DNA of 42,675 bases from Methanobacteriota archaeon (GTDB taxonomy: Archaea > Thermoplasmatota > Poseidoniia > Poseidoniales > Thalassarchaeaceae). The notes under the pieces were generated by a model. The model ran no database searches, was not told the DNA's origin, and saw nothing but the letters and a program-made list of their open reading frames with translations. Both the position numbers and the translations under genes were made by a program. Positions within the stretch are counted from its first letter, which is position 1. Each line of letters begins with the position of its first letter. This document shows, one piece after another, positions 32,432 to 40,988 of this stretch. The stretch is taken from positions 11,369-54,043 of the forward strand of contig NZWD01000034.1 in NCBI GenBank assembly GCA_002698225.1, in the 5' to 3' direction.

Positions 32432-34617
32432 ATTTCACGAGCAATTATCGAAATCAGTTGATTAGCAGCCGAACTGCACTCAGCCATTCTGAACCTGCTC
32501 ACAGCCTCATTCCAATGTGACAGTCTGCTGTTGGGCTCTAGGACTCCTCTCCAGTACCATCTCTGCGCGCAAAGTCTGCGATGCATTGGCAAGTCTTCGC
32601 GAAGTCGGTGTCCGACGATGGATAAGTGTGACTTTACCAACCATTCTGGATGTTTGTCTGTAGACTCGAGAGTAGCGTGGATGAGTCTCATCTTGTCAAT
32701 CCCATCGCACGAGTTTATCGCTTGATGTGCAGCCTCGATTGCTTCTGGAGGAGTTCTTCCTACGGTTATCGGTGCAAGTCTTGACCTCAGATCTAGGAGG
32801 GCTATGCTATGGTGGTCCGCACCAATGCTGGACTCTATCGAGGTGCGTGCCCTAGCGGCTTCGGCTAGGTCTCCTGTGTCCAGAGCTATGCTGTGCCTAA
32901 CGAGTTCAATCGACAGGTTTCCGGCCGATTTATCCGAATCGTGAAGTCCAGATAAGTCAATCGAGTCTGCTAGGCGAACAAGTTCTCCTGCCAGAGATTC
33001 AGTCAATCGACCAGGGAGTCGGTCGTCGTGGAGTCTTACTAGGGCAGAGATTGACATCCTCGCGCGCTGCTCAGGAGTCATCTCTGACATAGCGCTGGAT
33101 TCCAACGCCAAAGCGGACTCTGTGTCTCCTCTCATCCGAGCTACTCTAGCAAGGCGTAGTTTTCTGGGCGCTCCCGGACGAAGTTCGGAGATATGATTCT
33201 CAGCAATCGAAACCTCCCCCCTATCTAGGGCTAAATCAACTGCTGATTCCCTGAGTGGTTCGGAATCACTCATCGAAACAGCCTGCTCGAGAACTACAGC
33301 GGCTGCCGCACTATCTTCATCGGCTATCTCACCGATATTCTCATTCATCCAATCGGCATCTATCTCTCCTGCGTTAATCATATGGTGGCTCTGGATTCTG
33401 CGAGCTCTCGCTCCATCTCTAGCAGCCCACAGAACTGCAGCCTTGGAGTGCATTGACTTGGCCTCGTCTTGTGACCACGAACCTCTCCTTACATTGCGGA
33501 TGAGGTGGTGAGGTTCAGCTATAGTGTCCATCCACCTCAAAATGGCAGCTTCATCGAGCTCCAAGGTGCCCGATTCGTCGAACAGCTCTTCGATAGCCAG
33601 CGGTGAGGGTGATAGGCAAAGTTCGTCGAGGGTTGACATACCGTCCTCGCTCAGGCGGCGCATCACAGTCGACTCCACGAATTCCTGTACCGCCTCGACT
33701 CTCTCAGGAAGTGCCTCACCGGGAGACCACAGGTGTAGGGCAAGAGGATGGCCTGCCAAAGTCTCGGCCACGCTGATAGCCTCCTCCTCATCCATATCAC
33801 TAGGTAGAATCGAGATTGCGTGCTGGGGTTCTAAGCCATCCAGTTTGTACTCTGACAACCCTTCAGGAACTCCGAAGGGGCTGGGTGATCTGACCACCAC
33901 TAGAATGGTGGAGTCGCCGGATGAAACTTGTCCAATTAATTCGCCCACGCCTTGCGAGTGGCGCGGATGCAATTCCTGTGCCTCATCGAGAACCAACAGA
34001 GTCCTCTGACTGGCTACAGAGGCTGCGATTGCGGAGGAATCAGTAAGAGACTCGCCCAACCACATCTCACCAATTGCAGAGGAGTCCGAATCGAGTGAAC
34101 AAGATGCCCAGCGAACAGTCCAACCGCTATTGATTACACATTCCGCTACTTCTCTCGCCAAGCTAGACTTGCCGACTCCTGGAAGTCCGCTGAGCAGTAA
34201 GCTTGTTCCATTAGTCAGGATTGTTGAGAGTTCTTGCGACTCATCATCCCTACCATGTAGGATTGATTTATCTGGAATAGGGCCATAACACCTGCCTCGT
34301 CTTGTCGCAGATTCTGGTTCATTCTGCAATATCGCATCCCTGCCTGCCTCGGTGATGTGGACCACCGTGCGGCGGCGAGATCCTCCTCCGATGACATGTG
34401 CTGTGCGCGTGATAATCAGCCCTTCCTCCTGCATGACAGACAGAGGCATATGCAGGGCTGATCTGACCACTCCGAGGGATTCGGCAAGACCGGGTAGAGA
34501 GAGGTCGCGAGGAACATCCCAAGCCTCTTGCATCTCATCTCCGAACTGAGCGAGTCGGGCGAGGATACGGCGCTGGGCCTCTGGAATCACGATGTGTGAG
34601 CGGAGGCACGGGTTCAT
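32428..34617 (-). CDS. Winged-helix STAND-type ATPase
   Basis: This 729-residue protein joins a DNA-binding-type winged helix to a signalling NTPase. Residues 12-98 form the winged helix (AQRRILARLAQFG, LPGLAESLGVVRSALHMPLS, EEGLIITRTAHVIG and a basic wing GGGSRRRTVVHIT). The linker ILHGRDDESQELSTIL resembles the segment before many STAND and AAA-16 domains. Walker A is GLPGVGKS at 144-151 and Walker B LLVLDEAQE at 207-215. VVVRSPSPFG fits a sensor strand, and GHPLALHLW matches the GxPLAL motif of STAND/NB-ARC proteins. Residues 380-729 are helical and may hold degenerate TPR-like repeats. The 5' end meets that of uvrC. Target and trigger are unknown; transcription control, stress signalling or defence are possible. 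Confidence 0.85.
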   Translation of the reverse strand: MNPCLRSHIVIPEAQRRILARLAQFGDEMQEAWDVPRDLSLPGLAESLGVVRSALHMPLSVMQEEGLIITRTAHVIGGGSRRRTVVHITEAGRDAILQNEPESATRRGRCYGPIPDKSILHGRDDESQELSTILTNGTSLLLSGLPGVGKSSLAREVAECVINSGWTVRWASCSLDSDSSAIGEMWLGESLTDSSAIAASVASQRTLLVLDEAQELHPRHSQGVGELIGQVSSGDSTILVVVRSPSPFGVPEGLSEYKLDGLEPQHAISILPSDMDEEEAISVAETLAGHPLALHLWSPGEALPERVEAVQEFVESTVMRRLSEDGMSTLDELCLSPSPLAIEELFDESGTLELDEAAILRWMDTIAEPHHLIRNVRRGSWSQDEAKSMHSKAAVLWAARDGARARRIQSHHMINAGEIDADWMNENIGEIADEDSAAAAVVLEQAVSMSDSEPLRESAVDLALDRGEVSIAENHISELRPGAPRKLRLARVARMRGDTESALALESSAMSEMTPEQRARMSISALVRLHDDRLPGRLTESLAGELVRLADSIDLSGLHDSDKSAGNLSIELVRHSIALDTGDLAEAARARTSIESSIGADHHSIALLDLRSRLAPITVGRTPPEAIEAAHQAINSCDGIDKMRLIHATLESTDKHPEWLVKSHLSIVGHRLREDLPMHRRLCAQRWYWRGVLEPNSRLSHWNEAVSRFRMAECSSAANQLISIIAREI

Positions 34618-34645
34618 GGGCGTTCACCTGCGGCGCATCAACCAG

Positions 34646-36373
34646 ATGGCACTCAAACAGGATAGTCTTGAGATGCCTCGTAAGCCCGGAGTCTATCTTT
34701 TCCGTCGATCTGATGATAGAGTCATGTATGTGGGCAAGGCGACGGATTTGCGGTCGCGAGTCAGGTCCTACTTCGTCGCCACTCCCGACCGAGAGATGAT
34801 CCCCCTGCTAGTCAGAGACTCCGACCGCATTGACTTCATCGTGACAAAGAGTCCCAGCGATGCTCTGATTCTCGAGAGGCAGTTAATCCGGGAGCATAAG
34901 CCACGCTACAACTCGATGTTGAAGGACGATAAATCGTATCCATTCATTGCTTTGACCGAGCACGATTATCCTAGGATTGTATACACTCGTCACCCGCCTG
35001 AAGGGTCTCGCAGTTGGGGTCCGTTCTCAGATGCGAGAGCAGCAAAGAAAGTGATACAACTTCTTCGCAGACATTTTGGAATCAGAGATTGCCCTGAACT
35101 GCTACCGCAGGGGTGCTTAGCCATGCACATTGGGTTATGTCACGCTCCTTGCATCGAGCCAGCAGGATATGACAAACAGGTGTCTGCCGCTATGAGTGTC
35201 CTAGACGGCGATGCGACTAGGCTGATTGAATCGCTTCAGGATGAAATGGATGAGGCTTCAAGGAGGCTCGATTACGAGAGCGCGGCCAAAACAAGGGATC
35301 TGATTGGTTCGGTTCAGAGCACTATCTCCCAGCAGGTTGTGCACAGCAGGTTCTACCAAGACTGTGATGCCGTAGGTTTCGCATCTAGTGGAGATATTGG
35401 GGTGGTGGTGATACTGAACGCCAAGGAGGGAATTGTTCAGGGACAGTTGGAGTATCCTCTGCTGCATCGTGGAGATATCTCGGACTCAGTCTCATGCGTA
35501 CTTGCAGAGCACTATGCCAGTACAAAGCCTCCTCGTAGAGTACTGGTACCTTCACCAGTTGGAGATTCGCTGCGCTCATGGCTGTCTGAGCGTCGAGGCG
35601 GGGCTGTGGAAGTGCGGATTCCGAAGCGCGGGGAGTTAGCCCGCCTCCGGAGGATGGCTGACCAGAACGCCGAGGCACAGGTCATTAGACACCACAAGAA
35701 TCGTTTCGGCAGCCTCGAGCAGGCCGCAGCAAACGATGCGGCGAAGCTGCTTGGCTTCGATTCGCTGGACCATGTGGTATGCTTCGACATGGCACAATTA
35801 CAAGGGAACGAGAGGGTGGGTGCATCTGTGGTTCTGCGCAACGGCAGGCCATCGAAAGAGGAGTATCGGACCTATCGTATCAGGAGTGAGGCTACTGATG
35901 ATCTTCGGATGATGAGTGAGGTGATCGAGCGTTGGCTTAAGCATCAGGATGGGTGGCCTGATCTGCTTCTTCTCGATGGTGGTAGCACTCATCTGTCTAC
36001 GATTCATAACATGCTCGACTCACATGGGCTACGGGGCCGGTTCCCAGTTGCCGCCCTGGCCAAGAGAGAGGAGACTCTGCACATCGAAGGAAAGTCACCT
36101 CTGGTCTTGGAAAGGAAGGGGAGAGTCCTGATTCATGCGCGTGACGAGGCTCATCGATTCGTAAACAGGTTCCATCGAAATAGGAGAGGCAGGGGGGCGT
36201 TGAGTGATCCTCTAGAGGAGATTGAAGGGATTGGAGCGAAGAAGATCCAAGCGCTGCTGAGACACTTTGGAGGCAGACGCGGAATCGAACATGCTAGCAT
36301 TAGGGAATTACGAGAAGTCCCGGGCATAGGCAAGTCGATGGCTGAGCGAATCCAACAACACCTGAACGGTTAG
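34646..36373 (+). CDS. uvrC: Excinuclease ABC subunit C
   Basis: UvrC makes both cuts in bacterial-type nucleotide excision repair. The GIY-YIG nuclease is at the start (KPGVYLFRR, then VMYVGKATDLRSRVRSYF). The cysteine cluster DCPELLPQGCLAMHIGLCHAPC fits the family's conserved metal or Fe-S site. A UVR motif (EMDEASRRLDYESAAKTRD) for UvrB contact follows, then an RNase H-like domain with CFDMAQLQGNERVGAS and LLLDGG, and two helix-hairpin-helix motifs end the protein. ATG 34646 gives 575 residues and a usual N-terminus; the frame also holds ATGs at 34616 and 34592, which would overlap the divergent ATPase gene. UvrA and UvrB are not in the window. The stop shares TTAG with the convergent gene. 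Confidence 0.95.
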   Translation: MALKQDSLEMPRKPGVYLFRRSDDRVMYVGKATDLRSRVRSYFVATPDREMIPLLVRDSDRIDFIVTKSPSDALILERQLIREHKPRYNSMLKDDKSYPFIALTEHDYPRIVYTRHPPEGSRSWGPFSDARAAKKVIQLLRRHFGIRDCPELLPQGCLAMHIGLCHAPCIEPAGYDKQVSAAMSVLDGDATRLIESLQDEMDEASRRLDYESAAKTRDLIGSVQSTISQQVVHSRFYQDCDAVGFASSGDIGVVVILNAKEGIVQGQLEYPLLHRGDISDSVSCVLAEHYASTKPPRRVLVPSPVGDSLRSWLSERRGGAVEVRIPKRGELARLRRMADQNAEAQVIRHHKNRFGSLEQAAANDAAKLLGFDSLDHVVCFDMAQLQGNERVGASVVLRNGRPSKEEYRTYRIRSEATDDLRMMSEVIERWLKHQDGWPDLLLLDGGSTHLSTIHNMLDSHGLRGRFPVAALAKREETLHIEGKSPLVLERKGRVLIHARDEAHRFVNRFHRNRRGRGALSDPLEEIEGIGAKKIQALLRHFGGRRGIEHASIRELREVPGIGKSMAERIQQHLNG

Positions 36374-39294
36374 TCTTCGAAGAATGACTCATCGACTACG
36401 GTGGTTCCGTCCTCGAGTTTACCGAACTCAGACTCCATCGCTAACTCTGTCAGTTTCTGCTCTTCGGCCGAAGACTCCTCCTGCTTCTTCTCTTCATGCT
36501 CCCTCTTCCGCCTCCTCCTTCTGCTAATCAGTAGCCCTAAGCCGAATAAGAGGATGAAGATGTAAGGGGCCAACTCACCGATAATGAATATCCAACTCAC
36601 CTCTAAAGAATACGATAAGATGTCATAATTCTCTCTACACTGCGTCCAAGTCGTGGCATCCGGGCATACCGGGGTTCTGTATACCACAACCTGTCTACCG
36701 TCCTGCTCCAGCAGCTCCCCTAATCCTTCTCTGCTCTCAAAACTGAGCAGCCTGACCGAAGAGGGGAGGTGAATCTCCATCCTTGCTGAAGAACGGATGG
36801 TTCCGAATACAGTGTGCTCCATCAGCGGAGTCACCTCAAGGAAGAACTCGAGCCCATCAACATGAACTCCTGAAGAGTTCATCACCGGATATCCAAAAGC
36901 AGCCAGCATCTGTCTTGAAATGCTGAGTCCTATCGAAGCTGGCTGGGCAGCTATGGAAATCTCTTCTCCACGCAGTTTGGCGCTCACCACGGTGCTCTCG
37001 ACCTCAAAGCCGAGTCGCATCGGAACCGTATCGCCAGCCTCGGAATTCGTAGGCATGGTGACTGTGTCGAATACGGCTATCAGCGGAGTATCATCGAAGG
37101 CTGCCACTATGCTATAGGGACCCATGCCGAAGTCTTGGACAGTCTCTATACCTCCGAATGATTCGATAATCTCCCCTGACCGTATTGTCAGTTCATCTCC
37201 TATGTCCTGTAGTCCTTGATTGGAAATCTCAAGCATAATCGGTTCTCCTACGCCGAGGTCAATAGGAGCCTCAAGGTCTGAGCCGGCAAGTAGGCCTCCG
37301 TCTATCCTGTCGCCGATTACAATCCCCCTCCTGAGTAAATCAGAGGGTACTGGACTCAATTCTACGCCTTCCTCGTCCAATTCTATACCCAGTCGGTAGA
37401 TTTCCAACACGACTTCGGCTGAGAATTCGACTTCGGCTGAGAATGAAGTCTCCCTGATTGCAAATTTTTCTATGTCTACTACAATGTCGAAGGAGATACA
37501 GGTCAACTGATTGGATCCACAGATGAGGTCCGGGCTGTCATCTTCACAGGGGTCGGAATCTATGCAAATGGGGTGCCTCCAGTCGAATGATCGAGTTCCC
37601 TTGAATGCGAAGTCCTGCTCTCCACCTGAAGATGATGCAGTAATCTCAACCTTTGTCGAATCTCCTAGAGTTGACTCTATCCATTCAGGCAGATGCAGAG
37701 TCAGTGTCAACTCAGTCCTCGGCATGCCCTCAGGTAGAAGGTCATGTAGCCACGAGGTGTCTGCCTGCATCTCCACCTCAATTACACTCATCAGTGAAGC
37801 TAAATCTTCATCAGTAACTTTCGATAGATCTATGCTAGCGATTTCGCCACCTGTGTTCTCAAGGATGCGCTCTACTACTGATGCGACCCTCATCGAAGTG
37901 GATTGGGAACTCGTCGTGAGTATTACCGGCCAATCTCCACTCATTGCGTTCTCACCTTCTATGCAGTAGCGCACCTGGAATGATTCGTCGCAGGTCTCGC
38001 CGGGAGAGTGTTGGAAGTCGAGTCCTCCCTCCTCATCGGCATCTGAGAATTGTGGTGTATCGAACCAGATTTCGGCCCCTAGAGCCTCAGAGAAAGCTGA
38101 GGACATGTCTTCAATCGGGATTCCTTGAAGTAATGCAGAAAGGTCCTCATTGACTTCTTGATTGAGCAGTCTGATACCGTCGGATGATATCCAGGGAATC
38201 TCGATTGTTCCGTCGTGCAGGTTGGCATCCCAGTCGCTCAGAGTGTCTGAGTCGAGGTGGTGGATGGCAATCTGCAACTCAAACTGAGAATTCTGTGGGT
38301 CAGAGGCATCAACCTCGAGGTTGATTCTGAGTGAAGGATCTTGCTGATCGAAAGAGTAGGTTGGGGTTGTTGTAGGTCTGTGAGCCAGTTTGGATTGCAA
38401 CTCTACAGATTCGATAGCTGCCTCGGTTACTACCTGCGTGTTGTCCACTGTTACTATCGAGTAAGTCTGAGGGTGTCCGTCGAGCGTTCTGCTCATAATC
38501 GATCCAGGTTCCTCAACGCTCTCCGTATTCGCATAACCGGGTGGCATTACCGAGAGTTCCAGCCAGTGCCCCATAGGTGACGTGGCATTGAACTGCGAGT
38601 TCAGCGAGGCCCCCATCGTGAGCATTCCCTGCATCATTCGATTGATATCGGAGGTTTGCGGCTTGAGACCGAAGGAAGAGGTATCGACTTGCATCTGAAG
38701 CACGGCCTGGAAGCAGATTGGAGGATGGAACGGATTGTTCTCGTATCCGTTGACCTCGTCTATTGAGTCGTAATCGGAATCGTACACGCACTGAGCGTCC
38801 GGCTGAGACTTGAAATCTACCTCCGAGACCGTGGTTATGGCCGTAGTGTTAACATTCGGGAAGTTGATGTCAATGAACTCCTCCATAATCTGCTCGACTC
38901 GCTCAAGCATCAGGTCGGAAACCAATTTTCCCCCTCCCCTAGACAGTGACTCGTAATTCCTGATGTAATCTGCTGGAATCCCGTCCCATGGAGCGCTGTC
39001 GCCTTCTAGGTCAAGATCACCGAGTTCTAGGTCCTCCCTTGACATCTCATGCACCGCTAGACCAACGCGCATCTCCACCATCTCGGCGTCGGCCACATCT
39101 ATCTCTACTGAGCTTGCAATCCACTCCGAACCGGGTGATTGGTCGAGTGTCGAATCGTAGTCATCACAGATGCCATCAGCACTATTCCATGTAGAGCAGA
39201 TATCGTTGGTGACATCGGGCTGTCCGGGAGGAGGATCTGCGACTGCGAGAGGAGTGAAGAGCAGTAAAACCAGCAGCACGGCAACTCGCTGCAT
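36370..39294 (-). CDS. Large type I membrane protein of unknown function
   Basis: This 974-residue exported protein is not one I recognise. The signal peptide is RVAVLLVLLLFTPLAVA. A Cys-containing segment (DICSTWNSADGICDDYD) comes next, then a long strand-rich ectodomain with several further Cys pairs, for example ICIDSDPCEDDSPDLICGS, that could form disulfides. One transmembrane helix lies at about 901-924, followed by RRRRRKREH and an acidic 40-residue tail. An internal EFSAEV duplication comes from an 18-bp tandem repeat. The plan matches that of the beta-helix protein, without recognisable domains. It is divergent from taw2 by 60 bases. Cell-surface location is inferred; a structural or binding role is only a guess. 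Confidence 0.85.
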   Translation of the reverse strand: MQRVAVLLVLLLFTPLAVADPPPGQPDVTNDICSTWNSADGICDDYDSTLDQSPGSEWIASSVEIDVADAEMVEMRVGLAVHEMSREDLELGDLDLEGDSAPWDGIPADYIRNYESLSRGGGKLVSDLMLERVEQIMEEFIDINFPNVNTTAITTVSEVDFKSQPDAQCVYDSDYDSIDEVNGYENNPFHPPICFQAVLQMQVDTSSFGLKPQTSDINRMMQGMLTMGASLNSQFNATSPMGHWLELSVMPPGYANTESVEEPGSIMSRTLDGHPQTYSIVTVDNTQVVTEAAIESVELQSKLAHRPTTTPTYSFDQQDPSLRINLEVDASDPQNSQFELQIAIHHLDSDTLSDWDANLHDGTIEIPWISSDGIRLLNQEVNEDLSALLQGIPIEDMSSAFSEALGAEIWFDTPQFSDADEEGGLDFQHSPGETCDESFQVRYCIEGENAMSGDWPVILTTSSQSTSMRVASVVERILENTGGEIASIDLSKVTDEDLASLMSVIEVEMQADTSWLHDLLPEGMPRTELTLTLHLPEWIESTLGDSTKVEITASSSGGEQDFAFKGTRSFDWRHPICIDSDPCEDDSPDLICGSNQLTCISFDIVVDIEKFAIRETSFSAEVEFSAEVVLEIYRLGIELDEEGVELSPVPSDLLRRGIVIGDRIDGGLLAGSDLEAPIDLGVGEPIMLEISNQGLQDIGDELTIRSGEIIESFGGIETVQDFGMGPYSIVAAFDDTPLIAVFDTVTMPTNSEAGDTVPMRLGFEVESTVVSAKLRGEEISIAAQPASIGLSISRQMLAAFGYPVMNSSGVHVDGLEFFLEVTPLMEHTVFGTIRSSARMEIHLPSSVRLLSFESREGLGELLEQDGRQVVVYRTPVCPDATTWTQCRENYDILSYSLEVSWIFIIGELAPYIFILLFGLGLLISRRRRRKREHEEKKQEESSAEEQKLTELAMESEFGKLEDGTTVVDESFFED
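37411..37444 (-). repeat. 18-bp tandem duplication in the 974-residue surface protein
   Basis: GACTTCGGCTGAGAAT occurs at 37411-37426 and again at 37429-37444, an 18-base period with 16 identical bases per copy. On the coding strand it yields FSAEVEFSAEV. The near-identity suggests a recent in-frame slippage event. Confidence 0.85.
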
Positions 39295-39354
39295 GTTGTA
39301 GCCGCCTCATACTGAGCAATAAGTCTGAATCCGAATTGCTCTACCCGGAGACGA

Positions 39355-40239
39355 ATGCGGGACGACGACCCACACACCCGACTCGTCAGTCAAATCAAAG
39401 GATTGCTAAGAGCTAGAGGATTGAGTGAGGAGGAGGTTGTCGCATTGGCCTCGGGTATTCCTAGGAAATGGGAGCGATTTTCGGATGTAGCTCTGCTGCC
39501 AGCATCCTCATTCAGAAATGGTTGGGATTCTCATTGCGATGAGGAGTTGTGGACTTCGGTGGCAACCGCTCTGGGAGCAAAGCGGCTGGGCAGAGCGGGG
39601 GAGATTGAGGGACAAATGCGAGAGAGTACTGTTGAGATGCTTCTAGGTGAGGAAGACTGGGTTGTGAGGCGGGAGAGTGGAGTCGATTACGGCTACAACC
39701 TCACCAAGTGCATGTTCTCGGCTGGGAACATAAACGAGCGACGCAGGATGGGAGAGATGGTCGCTGAAGGTGAGGTTGTGCTCGATCTCTATGCTGGTAT
39801 TGGGTACTACTCCCTGCCCATCCTCGTTCACTCACGAGTCGGGCATGTCCACTGCTGTGAATGGAATCCAAACGCCATCAAGGCACTTGAATCGAACCTA
39901 GAGGCCAATGGAGTCTCAAGTCGGTGTACAGTCCACTTCGGAGACAATTTAGTCACCACTGCTGTACTGGAAGGAGTCGCTGACAGGGTGTTACTTGGTC
40001 TCCTTCCAACCTCACAAGGTAGTTATGCAGTCGCTATGAGATCACTCTCTCGTGATGGAGGTGTCCTGCACATACATGGCATTGCACCATCTAAGGACCA
40101 TTTCTCATGGGCGGAGGAAGTCATTGATTTCTTAGGGACAATCGATACTGGACGGCGTATCGAAGCCGGCTCCCCTATCCGAGTGAAGAGCTATGCTCCA
40201 CACTGGGACCATGTAGTGCTGGATGTCTCAGTTCGATAG
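39355..40239 (+). CDS. taw2: tRNA(Phe) wyosine aminocarboxypropyltransferase (TYW2/Taw2)
   Basis: Taw2 transfers the 3-amino-3-carboxypropyl group of S-adenosylmethionine to the wyosine base at position 37 of tRNA-Phe, in the archaeal and eukaryotic wyosine pathway. The 294 residues contain IPRKWERFSDVALLP near the N-terminus, KCMFSAGN at 118-125, the SAM-binding DLYAGIGYYSLPILV from 144, CEWNPNAIKALESNLEANGV from 168, and GDN at 196-198, all hallmarks that separate TYW2 from the related Trm5 methyltransferase. It starts at ATG 39355, with GGAG four bases upstream. The JAMM protease gene begins inside its last codons. Taw1 and Taw3 are not in the window. Confidence 0.93.
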   Translation: MRDDDPHTRLVSQIKGLLRARGLSEEEVVALASGIPRKWERFSDVALLPASSFRNGWDSHCDEELWTSVATALGAKRLGRAGEIEGQMRESTVEMLLGEEDWVVRRESGVDYGYNLTKCMFSAGNINERRRMGEMVAEGEVVLDLYAGIGYYSLPILVHSRVGHVHCCEWNPNAIKALESNLEANGVSSRCTVHFGDNLVTTAVLEGVADRVLLGLLPTSQGSYAVAMRSLSRDGGVLHIHGIAPSKDHFSWAEEVIDFLGTIDTGRRIEAGSPIRVKSYAPHWDHVVLDVSVR

Positions 40240-40966
40240 TCGCCGTCGAACTCAAGTCAAGCGGCCTCGACCCATGCACATGGCAGGGAACTGGTTAACT
40301 GAGGCCGCTGCTGCTTACAACTCGGAATCCATCGAATCGAAGGATGTCTATCCAGCACATGTTCTGATGCCGCTGAATGTCCTATCGACGATTCTGGAAT
40401 GGACATTCCAATCCCTTCCTGACGAGATACTGGTCGGAATGGACGCAGATACATCTCTACCTCATCCTGATGGTGTCGAGGAGGCATTACAAGGTGCTGA
40501 CTTCGAAGATGGGCTGTTCTCTGGACAGGGATTCATACTAGGTACTCCACATTTGGTCAACCGTGGAGACTCCTACTCAGTACATCATGTGCCTGAGGAG
40601 TGGATGGATGGCCTGTTCGATGAATCTCGCGGGGTCCGAGGAGGTCGTTTCTCGTTCTGGTTGCACACCCATCCAAACGCGCCTGCGATTCCGAGCGGTG
40701 CAGACGCCGAATCAGCTCAGTGGAGCGAGGGTTGTGACATGATTCTAGGTGTTCGATATTCTCCAGAGGGAGTTTTGCCATGGCTGGATGGTGTTGAGGG
40801 TGAACGTCGTGCTCTTGTACCTGCGGAAGAGGGGCGCCCGGTCCTGGGAAGAGCGGTTACAGGTCATCTGATACACGGACTGGAGTTGATTGCTTTCCAC
40901 CGAAGAGGATTTGGGATCAATGTAATTCTAACTGATTCCAGTGGAGTTCCTATCGGATGGAATTGA
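40223..40966 (+). CDS. JAMM/MPN-family metalloprotease
   Basis: This 247-residue protein carries a complete JAMM zinc motif: HTHPNAPAIPSGAD, with His148, His150, Ser158 and Asp161 in the H-x-H-P-x6-S-x-x-D pattern. Glu68 in LPDEILVG is a candidate catalytic Glu. JAMM proteins in archaea remove ubiquitin-like SAMP proteins from targets; others act in sulfur transfer. The match is to the motif and fold only, so the substrate is unknown. The start at ATG 40223 overlaps the end of taw2 by 17 bases; ATGs at 40274 and 40280 would avoid the overlap and drop a basic N-terminus (SRRRTQVKRPRP). It is convergent with oligoribonuclease across 22 bases. No ubiquitin-like gene was seen nearby. Confidence 0.85.
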   Translation: MSQFDSRRRTQVKRPRPMHMAGNWLTEAAAAYNSESIESKDVYPAHVLMPLNVLSTILEWTFQSLPDEILVGMDADTSLPHPDGVEEALQGADFEDGLFSGQGFILGTPHLVNRGDSYSVHHVPEEWMDGLFDESRGVRGGRFSFWLHTHPNAPAIPSGADAESAQWSEGCDMILGVRYSPEGVLPWLDGVEGERRALVPAEEGRPVLGRAVTGHLIHGLELIAFHRRGFGINVILTDSSGVPIGWN

Positions 40967-40988
40967 AGTCTTCAACTGAGACTAATAG

